From Malania oleifera (lineage: Eukaryota; Streptophyta; Magnoliopsida; Santalales; Ximeniaceae), in assembly GCF_029873635.1 (NCBI RefSeq), contig NC_080417.1:31484214-31548213 (forward strand): 64,000 bases of DNA, in the 5' to 3' direction. The notes beneath the pieces were generated by a model that saw only the letters and a list, made by a program, of their open reading frames with translations, ran no database searches and was not told the origin of the DNA. A program made the position numbers and the translations under genes. Position 1 is the stretch's first letter. Each line of letters begins with the position of its first letter. Below are positions 11,735 to 22,086 of the stretch, piece after piece.

Positions 11735-13908
11735 TATTATGTATTGCAGGTGCAAATATATCTCTCCGAGGTACTTGATTGGCAGGCAGATCTAACTGCC
11801 CAACAGAAATGGGATGAGAAAGCTTATTCCCCAACCAGGAAGAAATTATTATCTGCTTTAGAGAGTATATCTGGATACAGTCCAGAGGGCTTGCTAAAAC
11901 GTCTTCCTGCAGATGCTTTATACGAAGAGCGTGCAATTTTGTTAGGAAAAATGAACCAACATGAGCTTGCGTTATCTATATATGTGCATAAGGTATTTTC
12001 AATACAAGTTATCATTGTTCTTGTATTTTATACACACAGGATCCTTGTGATCCTCAACATCCTAGTGTGCTTTGTTAACAGCTTCCCTTTTTCCCAATAC
12101 TGTGTATATGGATGATGTTTTTGTTGAACATTTGCAACAAATGGATCAATATACAGTACTTGTTTATAACAACACATAATTTGAATGCATCTTCATCCCG
12201 TATAATTTTTCAATTATACATTTGTGTCGTGATGTTTGAAATGTTATTATCTTTTCCCTTGATAATATAAAAATTAAAATACCCATTTACCCCACATGGG
12301 GTAGCCTGACATAGGGCCTGAGAACTCAGATGTCCTGGGTTCGACTTCTCATGGGAACTTGTATTCAAGTAGACACCCACGTCTACTTGAACATAGCCGG
12401 TTGATTTACTGCCAGGCCGCTCCACTACAAAATAATAATAATAAATTTAGTAATTAGCAACAATTGCACATTGCTATGCATGATACCTATGTCTTTTGAT
12501 CAAAAGTTGGAAAAAGAAGAAAATTGTTTTTTAGTGAATTTGACAGTCTAGGTTTGGTCAGGATCTGTAGGTAATGGGTCATGGTCATGGATTTTGACGT
12601 GTATATCTCGGCCTGCTTAATATTTGTTTGTTTTGGTTATTCAATGAGTGTTGTCATATATAATTTCCATTAATAAATTTCTCAACTATTGTAGCTTCAT
12701 GTTCCTGAACTGGCGTTGTCCTATTGTGATCGGGTGTACGAGTCTGTACGTCATCAACCATCAATAAAATCTTATAGCAATATGTACCTCACTCTTCTGC
12801 AAATCTATTTGAATCCTCGGCGGACAACAAAAAACTTTGAAAAGCAAATCACCAATCTTGCATCATCTCAAAATACTAGCATTCCAAAGATGGGCTCTGG
12901 ATCAGGGAAAGCTAGAGGCCGTCAAACCAAGAAAATTGCTGCAATTGAAGGTGCGGAGGACCTGCGGATAAGTCAGAGTGGAACTGACAGTGGAAGGAGT
13001 GATGGTGATGCAGATGAGGCTATTGAGGAAGGAGGTTCAACCATCATGCATGATGAGGTCCTTGATCTGCTCAGCCAAAGGTGGAATAGAATCAATGGGG
13101 CCCAGGCCCTCAAACTCTTACCAAGGGAAACTAAGCTGCAGGTATTGATTACTGATGAAAAGACATGCAAAACCCAATCCACATTAGAGTGCTACATTTT
13201 GTGTGGGTGCAAATATCATGAATAGAATCTCTTGAGCATTACTCTGGTTTGTTAACATTACTAAGTTCCTTGTGTTTGTTTTGTTGGGCCTTGGAAATTG
13301 ATTGGGAGCTCCAGGAAAGATTTTAGTTATTTATTTTTTCTTATTATGTGCAGAACTTGCTTCCATTTCTTGGACCCCTTCTGCGGAAATCCAGTGAAGC
13401 ATATCGAAACTTTTCAGTGATTAAGAGTTTAAGACACAGTGAGAACCTGCAGGTATGTGGTTCCTTTGTGCATAAAAGCTTATTGGGATCTGTGTTGGGG
13501 AACATTTTGTGCCATATATGCATGCTTCATTGCTCAATTAATTTTAAAAAGAAAAAGAAAAAGGTTGGCTTCTGACATTTGTGGTAGATAGAAATTTGAG
13601 TGTAATTATGCCACATTGTTTTCTCAACTTGAGATTTCTATTTCAACTTTATGCTCCTCGCTGTTTACCATTCCAAAACTACCATTCCAACAATTTATTT
13701 GAAACAGGTGAAAGATGAACTCTACAACAAGAGGAAGACAGTTGTTAGGATTGGCAGCGATAGTATGTGCTCCCTCTGCAACAAGAAGATAGGAACTGCT
13801 GTTTTTGCCGTTTACCCCAATGGGAAGACACTGGTGCACTTTGTTTGCTTTAGAGACTCACAAAGCATGAAGGCTGTAGTTAAAGGTATGCCATTAAGAA
13901 AGAGATAA
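2246..13908 (+). CDS. VPS39: VPS39/VAM6 HOPS subunit (5'-partial, 11 exons visible)
   Basis: Exons as read: 2246-2457, 3766-3897, 4017-4160, 7096-7208, 8848-9283, 9988-10317, 10886-11107, 11750-11992, 12695-13141, 13354-13452, 13708-13908. All have GT/AG borders and phases that join, giving about 859 codons. The first exons encode the second half of the CNH beta-propeller (VKSMSWCGENICLGIRREY, FVDQNGKLLQEGRICW). The middle is a clathrin-repeat helical solenoid (YAHYLFENGSYEEAMEQFL, KQHAPNMQATYLELML). The end is the Vps39 C-terminal domain with CSLCNKKIGTAVF and HFVCFRD, whose cysteines and histidine can hold zinc. VPS39 tethers vacuolar/late endosomal membranes, binding Rab7 in the HOPS complex. 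Plant homologues are about 1000 residues, so only the N-terminal exon is missing, left of the window. No coding defect is seen. Introns hold LINE, LTR, SINE and hairpin insertions without disturbing the splice sites. Confidence 0.95.
2554..2601. repeat. poly-T/poly-G low-complexity run
   Basis: A T run is followed by a long G run broken by single T and A, in the second VPS39 intron as numbered from the exon at 2246. On the plus strand it is G-quadruplex-prone. Its exact length may be unreliable in an assembly. Confidence 0.8.
2762..3480. repeat. tandem pair of diverged foldback repeats in VPS39 intron
   Basis: Two units of about 350 bp follow each other (about 2762-3140 and 3155-3480). Both carry in order TATTATGTTGTGT or TTATGTTGTGT, AACAAGAAGACCACA, TTTCTTGGG, an AAATGTTGG(G/A)AAACTG word, GTTTTCCAC and GGCCCTAAAATTTC. 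Each unit also has internal inverted words (TTTTCCA / TGGAAAA), so each looks like a MITE plus flank. The pair looks like an old local duplication of intron sequence. Confidence 0.6.
5407..5437. repeat. (CT)n microsatellite
   Basis: About 15 CT units within the VPS39 intron. Confidence 0.9.
5480..5645. repeat. cluster of short GCATTC/GAATGC palindromic words
   Basis: Words such as GAATGCTTT, TAGGCATTC, TTAGGCATC and CTAAGCATTC recur in both orientations about every 25-40 bp, so the stretch can fold on itself. It may be a degraded MITE. No terminal repeat is clear. Confidence 0.4.
5713..6071. repeat. hairpin element with AGGTTT/ACCTC subrepeats
   Basis: The left half, from GTAAAAGACACTAACCTCCC, is the inverse of the right half, which ends GGAGGTGAGTGTCTTTTGCC. 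Each half is built of about 35-bp subrepeats of the type GACCTCCC..GAGGTTT..AAAA. The copy is bordered by CTTGGCAGATTA (5701-5712) and CTTGGCGGATTA (6072-6083), a likely 12-bp target duplication with one mismatch. Long inverted halves and a target duplication near 9-12 bp recall Mutator-like MITEs. Other members are at 16855/42312 and 57283-57595. Confidence 0.65.
7520..8411 (+). mobile_element. 5'-truncated RTE LINE in VPS39 intron
   Basis: It is flanked by a perfect 18-bp target duplication, ATGTATTTTATGCTTTCC, at 7502-7519 and 8412-8429. The sequence encodes the 3' end of a plant RTE ORF ([22 protein letters not shown]) and ends AAGGCTTGGGTTTGTTGTTGTTGTTGT, the (TTG)n tail of this clade. 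It is the same family as the minus-strand copy at 28296-31529. A solo LTR interrupts it at 7661-8180. Only about 370 bp of LINE remain, so it arrived truncated. Confidence 0.85.
7661..8180. mobile_element. solo LTR nested in the RTE LINE
   Basis: The 520-bp segment starts TGTCACGG and ends CCGTGACA. It is flanked by a perfect 5-bp target duplication ACTTG (7656-7660 and 8181-8185). There is no internal region, so it is a solo LTR left after LTR-LTR recombination. The terminal sequence is typical of Gypsy LTRs, but without coding parts the family is open. Flank repeats are perfect, which suggests modest age. Confidence 0.8.
9284..9987. other. VPS39 intron without other features
   Basis: AT-rich intron between exons ending 9283 and starting 9988. 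I see no repeat or RNA gene. Confidence 0.7.
10318..10885. other. VPS39 intron without other features
   Basis: Intron between exons ending 10317 and starting 10886. No feature seen. Confidence 0.7.
11108..11749. other. VPS39 intron with (AT)n near its acceptor
   Basis: The donor is GTGGGTG directly after the ATG codon at 11105-11107. An (AT)n tract at about 11686-11730 lies within 20 bp of the acceptor TATTGCAG, where a pyrimidine tract would be expected. Confidence 0.7.
11686..11730. repeat. (AT)n microsatellite
   Basis: About 22 AT units just before the acceptor of the exon at 11750. Confidence 0.9.
12283..12447 (+). mobile_element. candidate tRNA-derived SINE
   Basis: The stretch carries a B-box-like GGTTCGACTTC at 12338-12348, preceded about 35 bp upstream by GTAGCCTGACATAGGG, which could be a weak A box. 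It ends in an (ATA)n-type tail at about 12430-12447. This layout fits a tRNA-related SINE in the VPS39 intron before the exon at 12695. No target duplication was confirmed. The rest of the intron (11993-12282, 12448-12694) shows nothing else. Confidence 0.4.
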
Positions 13909-15789
13909 CAATGGTGTTCATAAATGAGCAAGCATGGCAATTGGCTGCAAAGGCATTTGCTTACAGCCCCCTTGTAATATGAGTAATGCTGGAATGCAAG
14001 AGGAAATTGCTCTGCGCATAGAGGGTGGGGTGGTTTGGAGATGGTGGATATTTAGTGTTTGATTTGAATGTGTGAATGCAGAGTTTTTTTGTGTGCACTT
14101 TTGAGGTTCCCTCTGAATTGTATGTAACCAGTGAAATGAGGTTTGTTGTGGCTGCAGTTTTTCTCACTGTAAAGAATGTAACAAGGGTTTTCATCAAGAT
14201 AAATGCACACTGTAGTTTCCTGTGTCCTTTCTGAGATTCAAGATGCTAACACGAGAAGTGTATTTGCCATGCATCTGTGGCCTCTTGCTCCAGGTGATGA
14301 TGCCATTGTTGAAACTTGAAAGACTACACTGATGTTCTCACTAACTTCTACTCAAAATTCGATCAGACTAGAGGCTCAGTTTGAGTTTGAACAACTCACA
14401 ATTTTGTTGCCATTTTAATTACGTAGTACTTGAATAATCCTTGAAGTTTCATATGATGTCTTTATTGTCATTTCACTCGTTTAAATTTGCAACCAAATAA
14501 TTTATTTATGATGTCAATCTATTCGGGCCATTTTTGTCACTGGAAATTTGTGTGTGTGTGTGTATTGCTTCGTTTAGTTTTAGAATGGCTTTCTAAATTC
14601 TCCCATAAGATTGAATGAGCAATTTATTCCAGAAATGTTTTTTAAGTTCTGAAAATCTATCCTTAAAATGTTTGTTACCTGATGAGTTGAAAGCTTAAAA
14701 TGCAATGAAACTGTAATAACAACTGTTTGTGGGTTGAACTTTGAATTGAAACATCTAGAGTGAGAATTGACTTTTGCTTGCTAATTTCTTCATAACAAAG
14801 AAAACACCAAAATATTGATTCACTCAAAATTCAGTTCACACTTTTCTACTCTTAACTATTTTGTGGTTGAACTCTTCACACAAAAGAATGGTTTATGCAT
14901 TAGTTTGAAATTTTGCTTGATGTTTTGTGCTGGCATTTTCATTCTTTAAATTGCAACCTGGTTTAAAATGCTAACCCATTAAGATATGGTAAATTATTAT
15001 TTTTTGTTTAGTATTAAAATTGTTCAAACCTTGAACCTCAGATTCGGACGTGTGATTTTATTTTATTTTATTTTTTCCATTTTTTTTTAACTTACAAGAA
15101 AAAAAAATATTGGCTGCAAGTTTGTGAATTTATTAACCCATATTAACCATTTTTAACAATTAAGGTAACATTATGACTCAGTTACCAGTTTAAGAGTGAA
15201 AACCATAATCAAAGTGCGTAGTTTTACTATAAGGCAAAGCAATTTATCCCAAAAAATTTTAAAAAATTATGGGTAAGTGTTTGAAAGTATTAATTTTGGA
15301 TAAATATATTACAAATTTATATTAAATTTCTTTCAAATTCATGCCCCCAAATATTACTTAAGACTAACCTTATATTTAGGAGAGATCTCAAATTTAAATA
15401 TATGTATGGATTTGAATAAGATGTAATATAAAATTATGTTAAATTTTATTAACATTCACCCAAATTCTTATTTAAGGTTTGAAATAATTTTTTATTTAAA
15501 TTAAAAGGTAGAAAATATTACAAAATTGTCATATAATTCTTGAGGGCATTTTTGGTATGAGTGGAGTTGCTACTAATTATCGTAATGAAATATTCATCCC
15601 TATGAAACACATATTGAAATTTGTAAGGTCGAGTCTAAAAAATCCAAGAAGGGAAATGAAACAACAAGAAGAGTTTGCACTTTGAACTTTGAACTTTGAA
15701 CTAGGGAAAAAACTTCAGAAGTGGAAATCGACTTTTGAAGTCATGGTGGCCTTCAGTTTCTTTCATAAGAAAGAAAACACTTCAAAACA
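13909..15789. other. spacer between VPS39 and the methyltransferase gene
   Basis: The first few hundred bases should hold the VPS39 3' UTR. There is a short (TG)n near 14551. A triplicated CTTTGAA word sits at about 15677-15700. A stretch at 15360-15480 (GGATTTGAATAAGATGTAAT..AACATTCACCCAAATTC) recurs in diverged form at about 51600-51665, so it is probably a MITE relic. No gene is seen. Confidence 0.55.
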
Positions 15790-16638
15790 TTAATTTTGAA
15801 AGGCATTTTTGGCCTTGACCGTGTCACTGTTCTTCAAACCTGACCTATGGCGCTTCCCTGCAAAACGGTACACCGCCACCGCAACCCGAGATCCAGGCGG
15901 CGGCAGCCCATCCTCATGTATCCTCTCCACCTCAAACATTTTCTTAGCCTTCCTGAAGAACGCCGATTCCTTCTTCCACCTCCTCAAATGCGCCATCACG
16001 AACACCACTTTCTCCTCTCCCCCCAACAAAAATCGCAGCGTTTTCAGCAGGGGATCGTACAGGTGATCGTGATACACCACATCGGAGCATAGAATTAGGT
16101 CGAACTCCCGCCCTACGGCTTCGGCGTCGCTCTCCTCCCCCCATCTGAGCGGTGCCACATCGACTGCACCGCCGTGCAGGGTCAACGACTCCGCGTTCGC
16201 GTCCGCGTTGAACTGGAGGTTGGGGAGGACGTGTGGGAGATCGGTGAGGGTGACGGCGGCGCCGAGAATGGCTGCGGCGGCGATTCCGACCAAGCCGGTG
16301 CCGGAGCCGAGCTCCAGGACTCGGAGGCGGCTGCGGTTGGCCAGTAAAGCGGCGGAGAGTGGGCTGCCGGAGGGATCGGAGCGGTGGAGATCGAGGAGGG
16401 AGACGAGAGTGGTGGCTGCTGGCCAGAGCTGGAAGGGGATGCCCTGGGAGGGTAGCTGGCGGATCACCACTGTCAATTCGATCGAACGGATATAGTGGTG
16501 CTGTAGGTGCTGGTTTGATGCGCCGTCGTCGTCAGATGCCGTAGGCACAGTGAGAGTGGTTTGGTGTAGGGGTTGGGGAGGTGAGAGCGGTGGGAAGGGG
16601 TCAGCATCGTCTTCTTCATCTTGCGTATCAGTGGACAT
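15790..16638 (-). CDS. family-16 (METTL21-like) protein methyltransferase
   Basis: A single uninterrupted frame of 282 residues. The N-terminal 45 residues are acidic then proline-rich and likely disordered. IPFQLWPAATTLV (67-79) is the conserved lead-in of family-16 methyltransferases. Motif I for S-adenosylmethionine is VLELGSGTGLVGI (107-119), followed by LTDLPHVLPNLQFN (131-144). LILCSDVVYHDHLYDPLL (181-198) corresponds to the (D/E)xxY region of the family. Members methylate lysines of proteins such as chaperones and elongation factors; the substrate here is unknown. The start is the first ATG, after a stretch of CCG repeats in the 5' UTR. GC content is much higher than its surroundings, as in other intronless plant genes of this type. 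No defect is seen. From memory, Arabidopsis has such a gene next to a PYROXD2-like gene. Confidence 0.9.
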   Translation of the reverse strand: MSTDTQDEEDDADPFPPLSPPQPLHQTTLTVPTASDDDGASNQHLQHHYIRSIELTVVIRQLPSQGIPFQLWPAATTLVSLLDLHRSDPSGSPLSAALLANRSRLRVLELGSGTGLVGIAAAAILGAAVTLTDLPHVLPNLQFNADANAESLTLHGGAVDVAPLRWGEESDAEAVGREFDLILCSDVVYHDHLYDPLLKTLRFLLGGEEKVVFVMAHLRRWKKESAFFRKAKKMFEVERIHEDGLPPPGSRVAVAVYRFAGKRHRSGLKNSDTVKAKNAFQN

Positions 16639-16660
16639 TGCAGATGTTTGGTTTGGATAT

Positions 16661-16694
16661 ATCCCGCCGCCGTCGCCGCCGCCGCGGCGAGCGT
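16661..16694. repeat. (CCG/GCC)n tract in methyltransferase 5' region
   Basis: CCGCCGCCGTCGCCGCCGCC-type tract 20-50 bp upstream of the methyltransferase start, probably in its 5' UTR. Confidence 0.8.
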
Positions 16695-16854
16695 TATGTT
16701 TCCATACTAGTCGTTAGGGCATTTGCTTGGGAGGAAGGAGCTTTTATTCATGGCCTTTGGGTGTATTCTCTTATTTGCCCTTGCTGGTGGTCCACTCTGA
16801 TCTCCCCTTATATTTTATAAAAAAATAATTTTTTTTAATTGAAAATCTTTATAT

Positions 16855-16901
16855 TTTTTTGGTAAACCTAGGAGAGAGGTTGAAACCTTAAGAGAGGTTT
16901 T
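16855..16901. repeat. left half of a split hairpin element
   Basis: GGTAAACCTAGGAGAGAGG and GAAACCTTAAGAGAGGT match the subrepeats of the hairpin element at 5713-6071. The matching right half is at 42253-42312. The Copia element 16902-42252 lies between them. Confidence 0.5.
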
Positions 16902-17152
16902 TGTTAAATTATCTATCTTTTTATTTTATTTATTTACGAAGGTATTATACAAATATATATAAAGAGAATGACAATCCTATTCTTGGCTATATTGATTTTA
17001 TGACTATAATCATACTAAAATCATATTTTAGGGGTCATTATCATGGCTAACCTCTTGATGGAAGGGATTTTGCATTGATGACTATTCCTATAATCTCTCT
17101 GATTGGTTTATTTCTATAATCTCTCTGATTTGTTTAATAACTCATGCCAACA
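16902..17152 (-). repeat. Copia 3' LTR
   Basis: TG...CA borders, next to a polypurine tract at about 17153-17163. It pairs with the LTR at 42092-42252. Confidence 0.8.
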
Positions 17153-17159
17153 CTGCCCC

Positions 17160-18710
17160 TCAAGTGGAAACATCCAACTCTTCAATGCGCAGCTTGTCTA
17201 GTGAGTTGTAGAAATTCTTACTTGATACGACATTTGTAAGAATATTTGCCAGCTGGTCTTCGGACTTCACGAATGGAAATCGAATTATTTTAACTTCGAG
17301 ATTTTCTTTGATAAAATGTCTGTCAATTTCCACATGTTTGGTACGATCATGCTAGATAGGATTGTGAGCAATGGCGATAGCTGCCTTGTTATCGCAAAAG
17401 AGTTCCATCTCGGAGCTAGGAGCAAACCCAATTTTAGTTAGAAATCTTTTGAGCTGTAGAAGTTCACAAAATCTCTTAGCCATTCCATGAAATTCTGCTT
17501 TAGCACTTGATATTGCCACCACCTTTTGCTTCTTACTTCTCCATGTAACAAGATTCCCCCTGACAAACATGAAATAACCTGAGGTGGATCTTCTGTTTGT
17601 AGTGTTCCCTGCCCAATCTGTGCCTGTATAACCATTAACTCTGAGATGGTTATTTTTAGAAAACATAAGCCCTTTTCTCGGAGAGGATTTAAGGATCGTA
17701 AAATCTGGATCACTGCTTCCATATGATCCTTGCTAGGTTTGTGCATGAATTGACTTACTACACTTACTGTGTAAGCAATATGTGAACGGGTATGTGAGAG
17801 GTAAATAAGTTTACCAACTAAGCTCTAGTACCTTCCTTTGTTTGTTGGCATTTGGCTTGGATATTCATCGAGCTTGTTGTTTTGAATGATTGGAGTGTCT
17901 GCTTGCTTACAATCCAACATTCCAACCTCAGCTAGCAAATCTAATACATATTTTCGTTGGGAAAGAAACATACCTTGCCTCGATCTAGCAAACTCTATTC
18001 CTAGGAAATATTTAAGTCCTAGATTTTTCATCTCAAACTCGGTCACCAATTGTTTGGAACCTTAGCGATTTCCTCCGTATCATCCCATGTAATGATTATA
18101 TCATCAACAAATACAATTAAAACTTTTACCTTGCCCTGTTGGTGCTTCAAAAATAATGTATGATCTACATTACTTTGGCGGAAGCCATACTTCTTCATTG
18201 CCAGAATAAACCGTACAAACCATGCTCGAAGTGATTGTTTTAGTCTATACAATGCTCGCTGTGATTTGCACACAACTTCAGCTTTTGAAGATGTTGTGTG
18301 ACCTAAAGCAATATCCATGTAGACTTCCTCTTCAAGATCACCATGGAGAAATGGGTTCTTTACATCAAACTGACGTAGTGGCCAGTCCAAGTTGGCTACG
18401 AGAGATAATAGGACCCTGACTGTATTTGACTTGGCTACCGGCGAAAAAGTTTCTTGATAATCTATGTCATATGTTTGAGTGTATCCCTTTGCTACCAACC
18501 TCACCTTGTATTGTTCTATAGATCTATCTATTTTGTGTTGGATAGAGAAGACCCACTTGTGCCTGACTGTTTTCTTTCATTTGGGCAGTGAAACCAAGGT
18601 CCATGTTTGATTCTTCAGTAGTGCCCCCATATCTTCTTCTATTGCATGAGTCCACTTGGAATCCTTTAATGCTTCTTGAATTGTAGTGGGAATATGACAT
18701 ATGGAAAGCT
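17160..18710 (-). pseudogene. Copia reverse transcriptase and RNase H remains
   Basis: Minus-strand frames read LVAKGYTQTYDIDYQETFSP, VFVDDIIITWDD and WAGNTTNRRSTSGYF, the hallmark reverse transcriptase and RNase H words of Copia polyproteins. It is the downstream part of the polyprotein of the element 16902-42252. It is a fossil and not expected to make a working protein. Confidence 0.9.
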
Positions 18711-18740
18711 CATGTGACGACCAGAAAATTTTGTCCTATC

Positions 18741-18845
18741 TCTCTGATACCACTATGTAATAACCTGAATATTTCATATTATAATAATCACTGATAAAGA
18801 GAGCGAAAGTCCTCAAATATTAATTACTGGAGTACTAATGTTAGC
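18741..18845 (-). mobile_element. possible Gypsy LTR border fragment
   Basis: CTCTGATACCACTATGTAAT reads as a primer-binding site complement followed by an LTR border (TGTAATAACCTG), like the Tekay border at 33281-33300. Only about 100 bp are present between the Copia and the long-LTR element. Confidence 0.35.
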
Positions 18846-20220
18846 TGTGGTGTAATCCCAAGAGGGAGGGGGGTGAATTGGTATTTAAAAATTTATTGCC
18901 TTAGGTCAATCCTCTAACAACAGTATTACACAAGTCTAAGGTCAATTAAGTGCATGTAAAATGAATCAATGTAAATATACAATGGAATTTAAACTGCAAT
19001 AAACGATTAACCAAGCATGCATAATAAAATAGTAAAGGAGACGACACCCAGAAATGTTATCGAGGTTCGACAAACTACCTACGTCCCCGCCTTGGCTAAT
19101 AAGCACAAGGATTCCACTAATGCTCACTTAAAGGGTGGAGCGGCACCGATTACAACCAGATTAATTACCATAGGGCTGACCTCAAATTTTACAACCAGGT
19201 CAATTAGCGAGACTGACCTCAACTTACACTTCTTAACAGGATGGCGCACCTAACTTTTCTAACCAGGTCTAAGTCAATCCGGGACTATTTCAAATGGCTA
19301 GTCTCCCTCTTCAGGCCCGTTCCTAGAAATACAATAGATTTGAAATACAATCAAATGGTACAGTGATTGTGCTTTCGTGTAAAGCAGATATGTACCTAGT
19401 TACGCACAGTATAATCAATACACTACCAACATATAGGATTTGATAAGCTCGGCGTAGTCTAAGTGTTTACTCTCAAATATTTATGCAAATAAAGCAATCA
19501 GTGCATGAGAGTGTAAATGATAGGATCTTTGTGTCAAAATAATATTTCAATCATAATGCACTAACAAAGATCACAAGTATACTTCAAATATCTCAACAAA
19601 TAATATTTCTCAATATAAACCATAATAGATATTCAAATAATGGTTTGTAAAAATATTTATTTGATCTTTGTGATAAAATGATAATCTCAATGAAAAGATA
19701 TAGAAACAAAGATCTTCAGCATGCAAGCAAATATCTCAAAATATTTCTCAAGGATAAGCACAAGAGATATTTGAAAAACAATTTGAAAAATATTTTTGCA
19801 ACCAAAACACAATATGAACTCTTGAGTGTTGCAATGAAAAATGCAAAATTCAGAAGTTCTAAGAAGTTTTCTTACGGAAGACTTATTTACGAAGCCCCCT
19901 AGGAGAACTTGTAGCTTACTCTGTATAAAATATAAATCTCAAATAGAACAACTAAGAGAGAGTTTAAGCTTGGTGAGATAAGCACAAGAATACTCTTACA
20001 AAGAGGTATTTGCAATATGAATGAGTAAGAGTGAGAGTTTAAAGCTTGAATATGAAATATAGGCTTTTTGAGATTGAGAGGATTTTGGCTAATTATATTT
20101 GCTAATCTTATACTAATTATTTCAAATGAGGGGGTATATACAGACAACCTCTAAAATATAACCGTTAAGGACACATATAGAATTATTAGGAAAGTTTTAA
20201 TATATTTTAACCAAGTTAAC
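18846..20220 (+). repeat. left LTR piece of the inverted-arm element
   Basis: Positions 18846-19400 are the inverse of about 37780-38356 (shared words include CCTACGTCCCCGCCTTGG and AAGGATTCCACTA). Positions 19400-20220 resemble 35740-36480 in direct orientation (GCACAAGAGATATTTGAAAA; GAATTATTAG). Confidence 0.55.
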
Positions 20221-20524
20221 ACCAGGGGCGATAACAGCACACTTCTTGAAAATAACCACATCGACCATCCAATCTCACACCACTCCGTACAGCGGCGTTA
20301 ACACAAATATCATGATCACGAAGACCATGGACACATAACAACGGTACCGTGCAAGTGCTAGCCTAGACCAAGCCAACCAGGTTCTGATATCATATACATA
20401 TACTAAAATCGTGATACATGGATAACTCATATCAATAATTATCAAATCATTCATATCATTTTTCACATATACATATTTCATGAAAATTATCGGCCCTTAC
20501 GCTGGTATTTCATATTTTATCATA

Positions 20525-20795
20525 GCTTGGCCCGGATGCCGGCAAATCACATAGCATAGCCCGTACGCTGGCAAATCACATTGCTCGGCCCGTATGCCGG
20601 CAAATCACATAGCACAGCCTGTACACTGACAAATCACATAAATTGGTCTGTATGCCAGCAAATCACATAGCACAGCCCGTATGCTGGCAAATCTCATCCA
20701 CATAGCACGACCCATACGCCGGCAAACATATCCACATAGCACGACACATACGCCGGTAGACATATCCACATAGCATGGCCCGTACGCCGGCAAAT

Positions 20796-20797
<2 letters not shown>
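20525..20797. repeat. minisatellite in Tekay LTR (left copy)
   Basis: About nine units of 29-34 bp of the form CCCGTACGCCGGCAAATCAC plus ATAGCAC. Each unit has a palindromic core (CCGTACG / CCGG). Confidence 0.8.
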
Positions 20798-20829
<32 letters not shown>

Positions 20830-21516
20830 AATATCTTGGCCCGTACGCCGATTTTCCATCATAGAAATCCATATCATCCCCATTCCCAGAAAATAGTATT
20901 TCACAACATTTTTATACTCATGCCACACTGAACAAATTTTCCACGTATTCAACATATCATCATTTAAACAGTATTTTTCAACTATAAATCATATATATAA
21001 ATATATTTATTTTTCCTGAAACCAGATGCTACATATATGTACGTGCATTTTCTCAAAACAAAACTAGCTTAGTTTATCCCCTTACTTGACTACTGAGAAA
21101 GCTCCCAAAACAATCTAATCTAACCCCCATAAGATTTCCTGACCAATACCTTGAAATCGAAAATTCCCAGTATTAAACTTCAATATTTTCGTATGTATAA
21201 CATTTTCTATAACAGCCACAAAGTCAAATTTGGCTTAAAAAGTATTACCTCAACTTAGGGATGATTCCCAACGTTTCCAATCAACACCCCTGAAAACGAA
21301 AACTTCCAGTATTAAACTTTAATATTTCAACGCGTATAACACTTTTCTCAACTGTCATAACTTTAAATTTGGCTTTAAAAGCCTTACCTTAACTTAGGAA
21401 TGATTTCCAAATTGCTTTCTCCAATAATCCGCTCCGGCAGATTTGTAGAGAACTTCGCTAGGAGAGTCGTGGTGGCTTCGGTTTGTCGATCCGGTGTAAA
21501 ACTGGCCCGGAATCAA

Positions 21517-21552
<36 letters not shown>

Positions 21553-21593
21553 ACATACCAAAATCAAAACAAGCTTCCTAGAGAAGCTTGCAC

Positions 21594-21640
<47 letters not shown>

Positions 21641-21717
21641 TATCATAGTAACTAGATATATAAAGCAAAGCTTCTTAAAGAAGTTTGTACACTTTATATA
21701 TATATACCTTTAACTTA

Positions 21718-21751
<34 letters not shown>

Positions 21752-21767
21752 CATAATAACTTCCTTG

Positions 21768-21828
<61 letters not shown>

Positions 21829-21838
21829 GTTTCAATAT

Positions 21839-22043
21839 TGTAGACACCCCATTTTTTCCCAGGCCTAATATAACAAAATTTCCATTATTATTGATATTAC
21901 CATTATGTTTATTATTTTATTATTATTACTATTATCACTATTTATTACTTTACTATTATTATTATTATTATTAACTGTAAATATAATTATTATTATTACT
22001 ATTTTACTATGATTATTTTTATTATTATTCTTATTATTGCCAC

Positions 22044-22086
<43 letters not shown>

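Noticed and set aside
15809-16820. Plus-strand frames opposite the methyltransferase
   Set aside because: They are shadows of a GC-rich coding strand; the minus frame has clear family motifs.
20525-20797. CRISPR-like array of ~30-bp units
   Set aside because: Units abut without unique spacers, are degenerate, and lie in both LTRs of a plant retrotransposon. It is a minisatellite.
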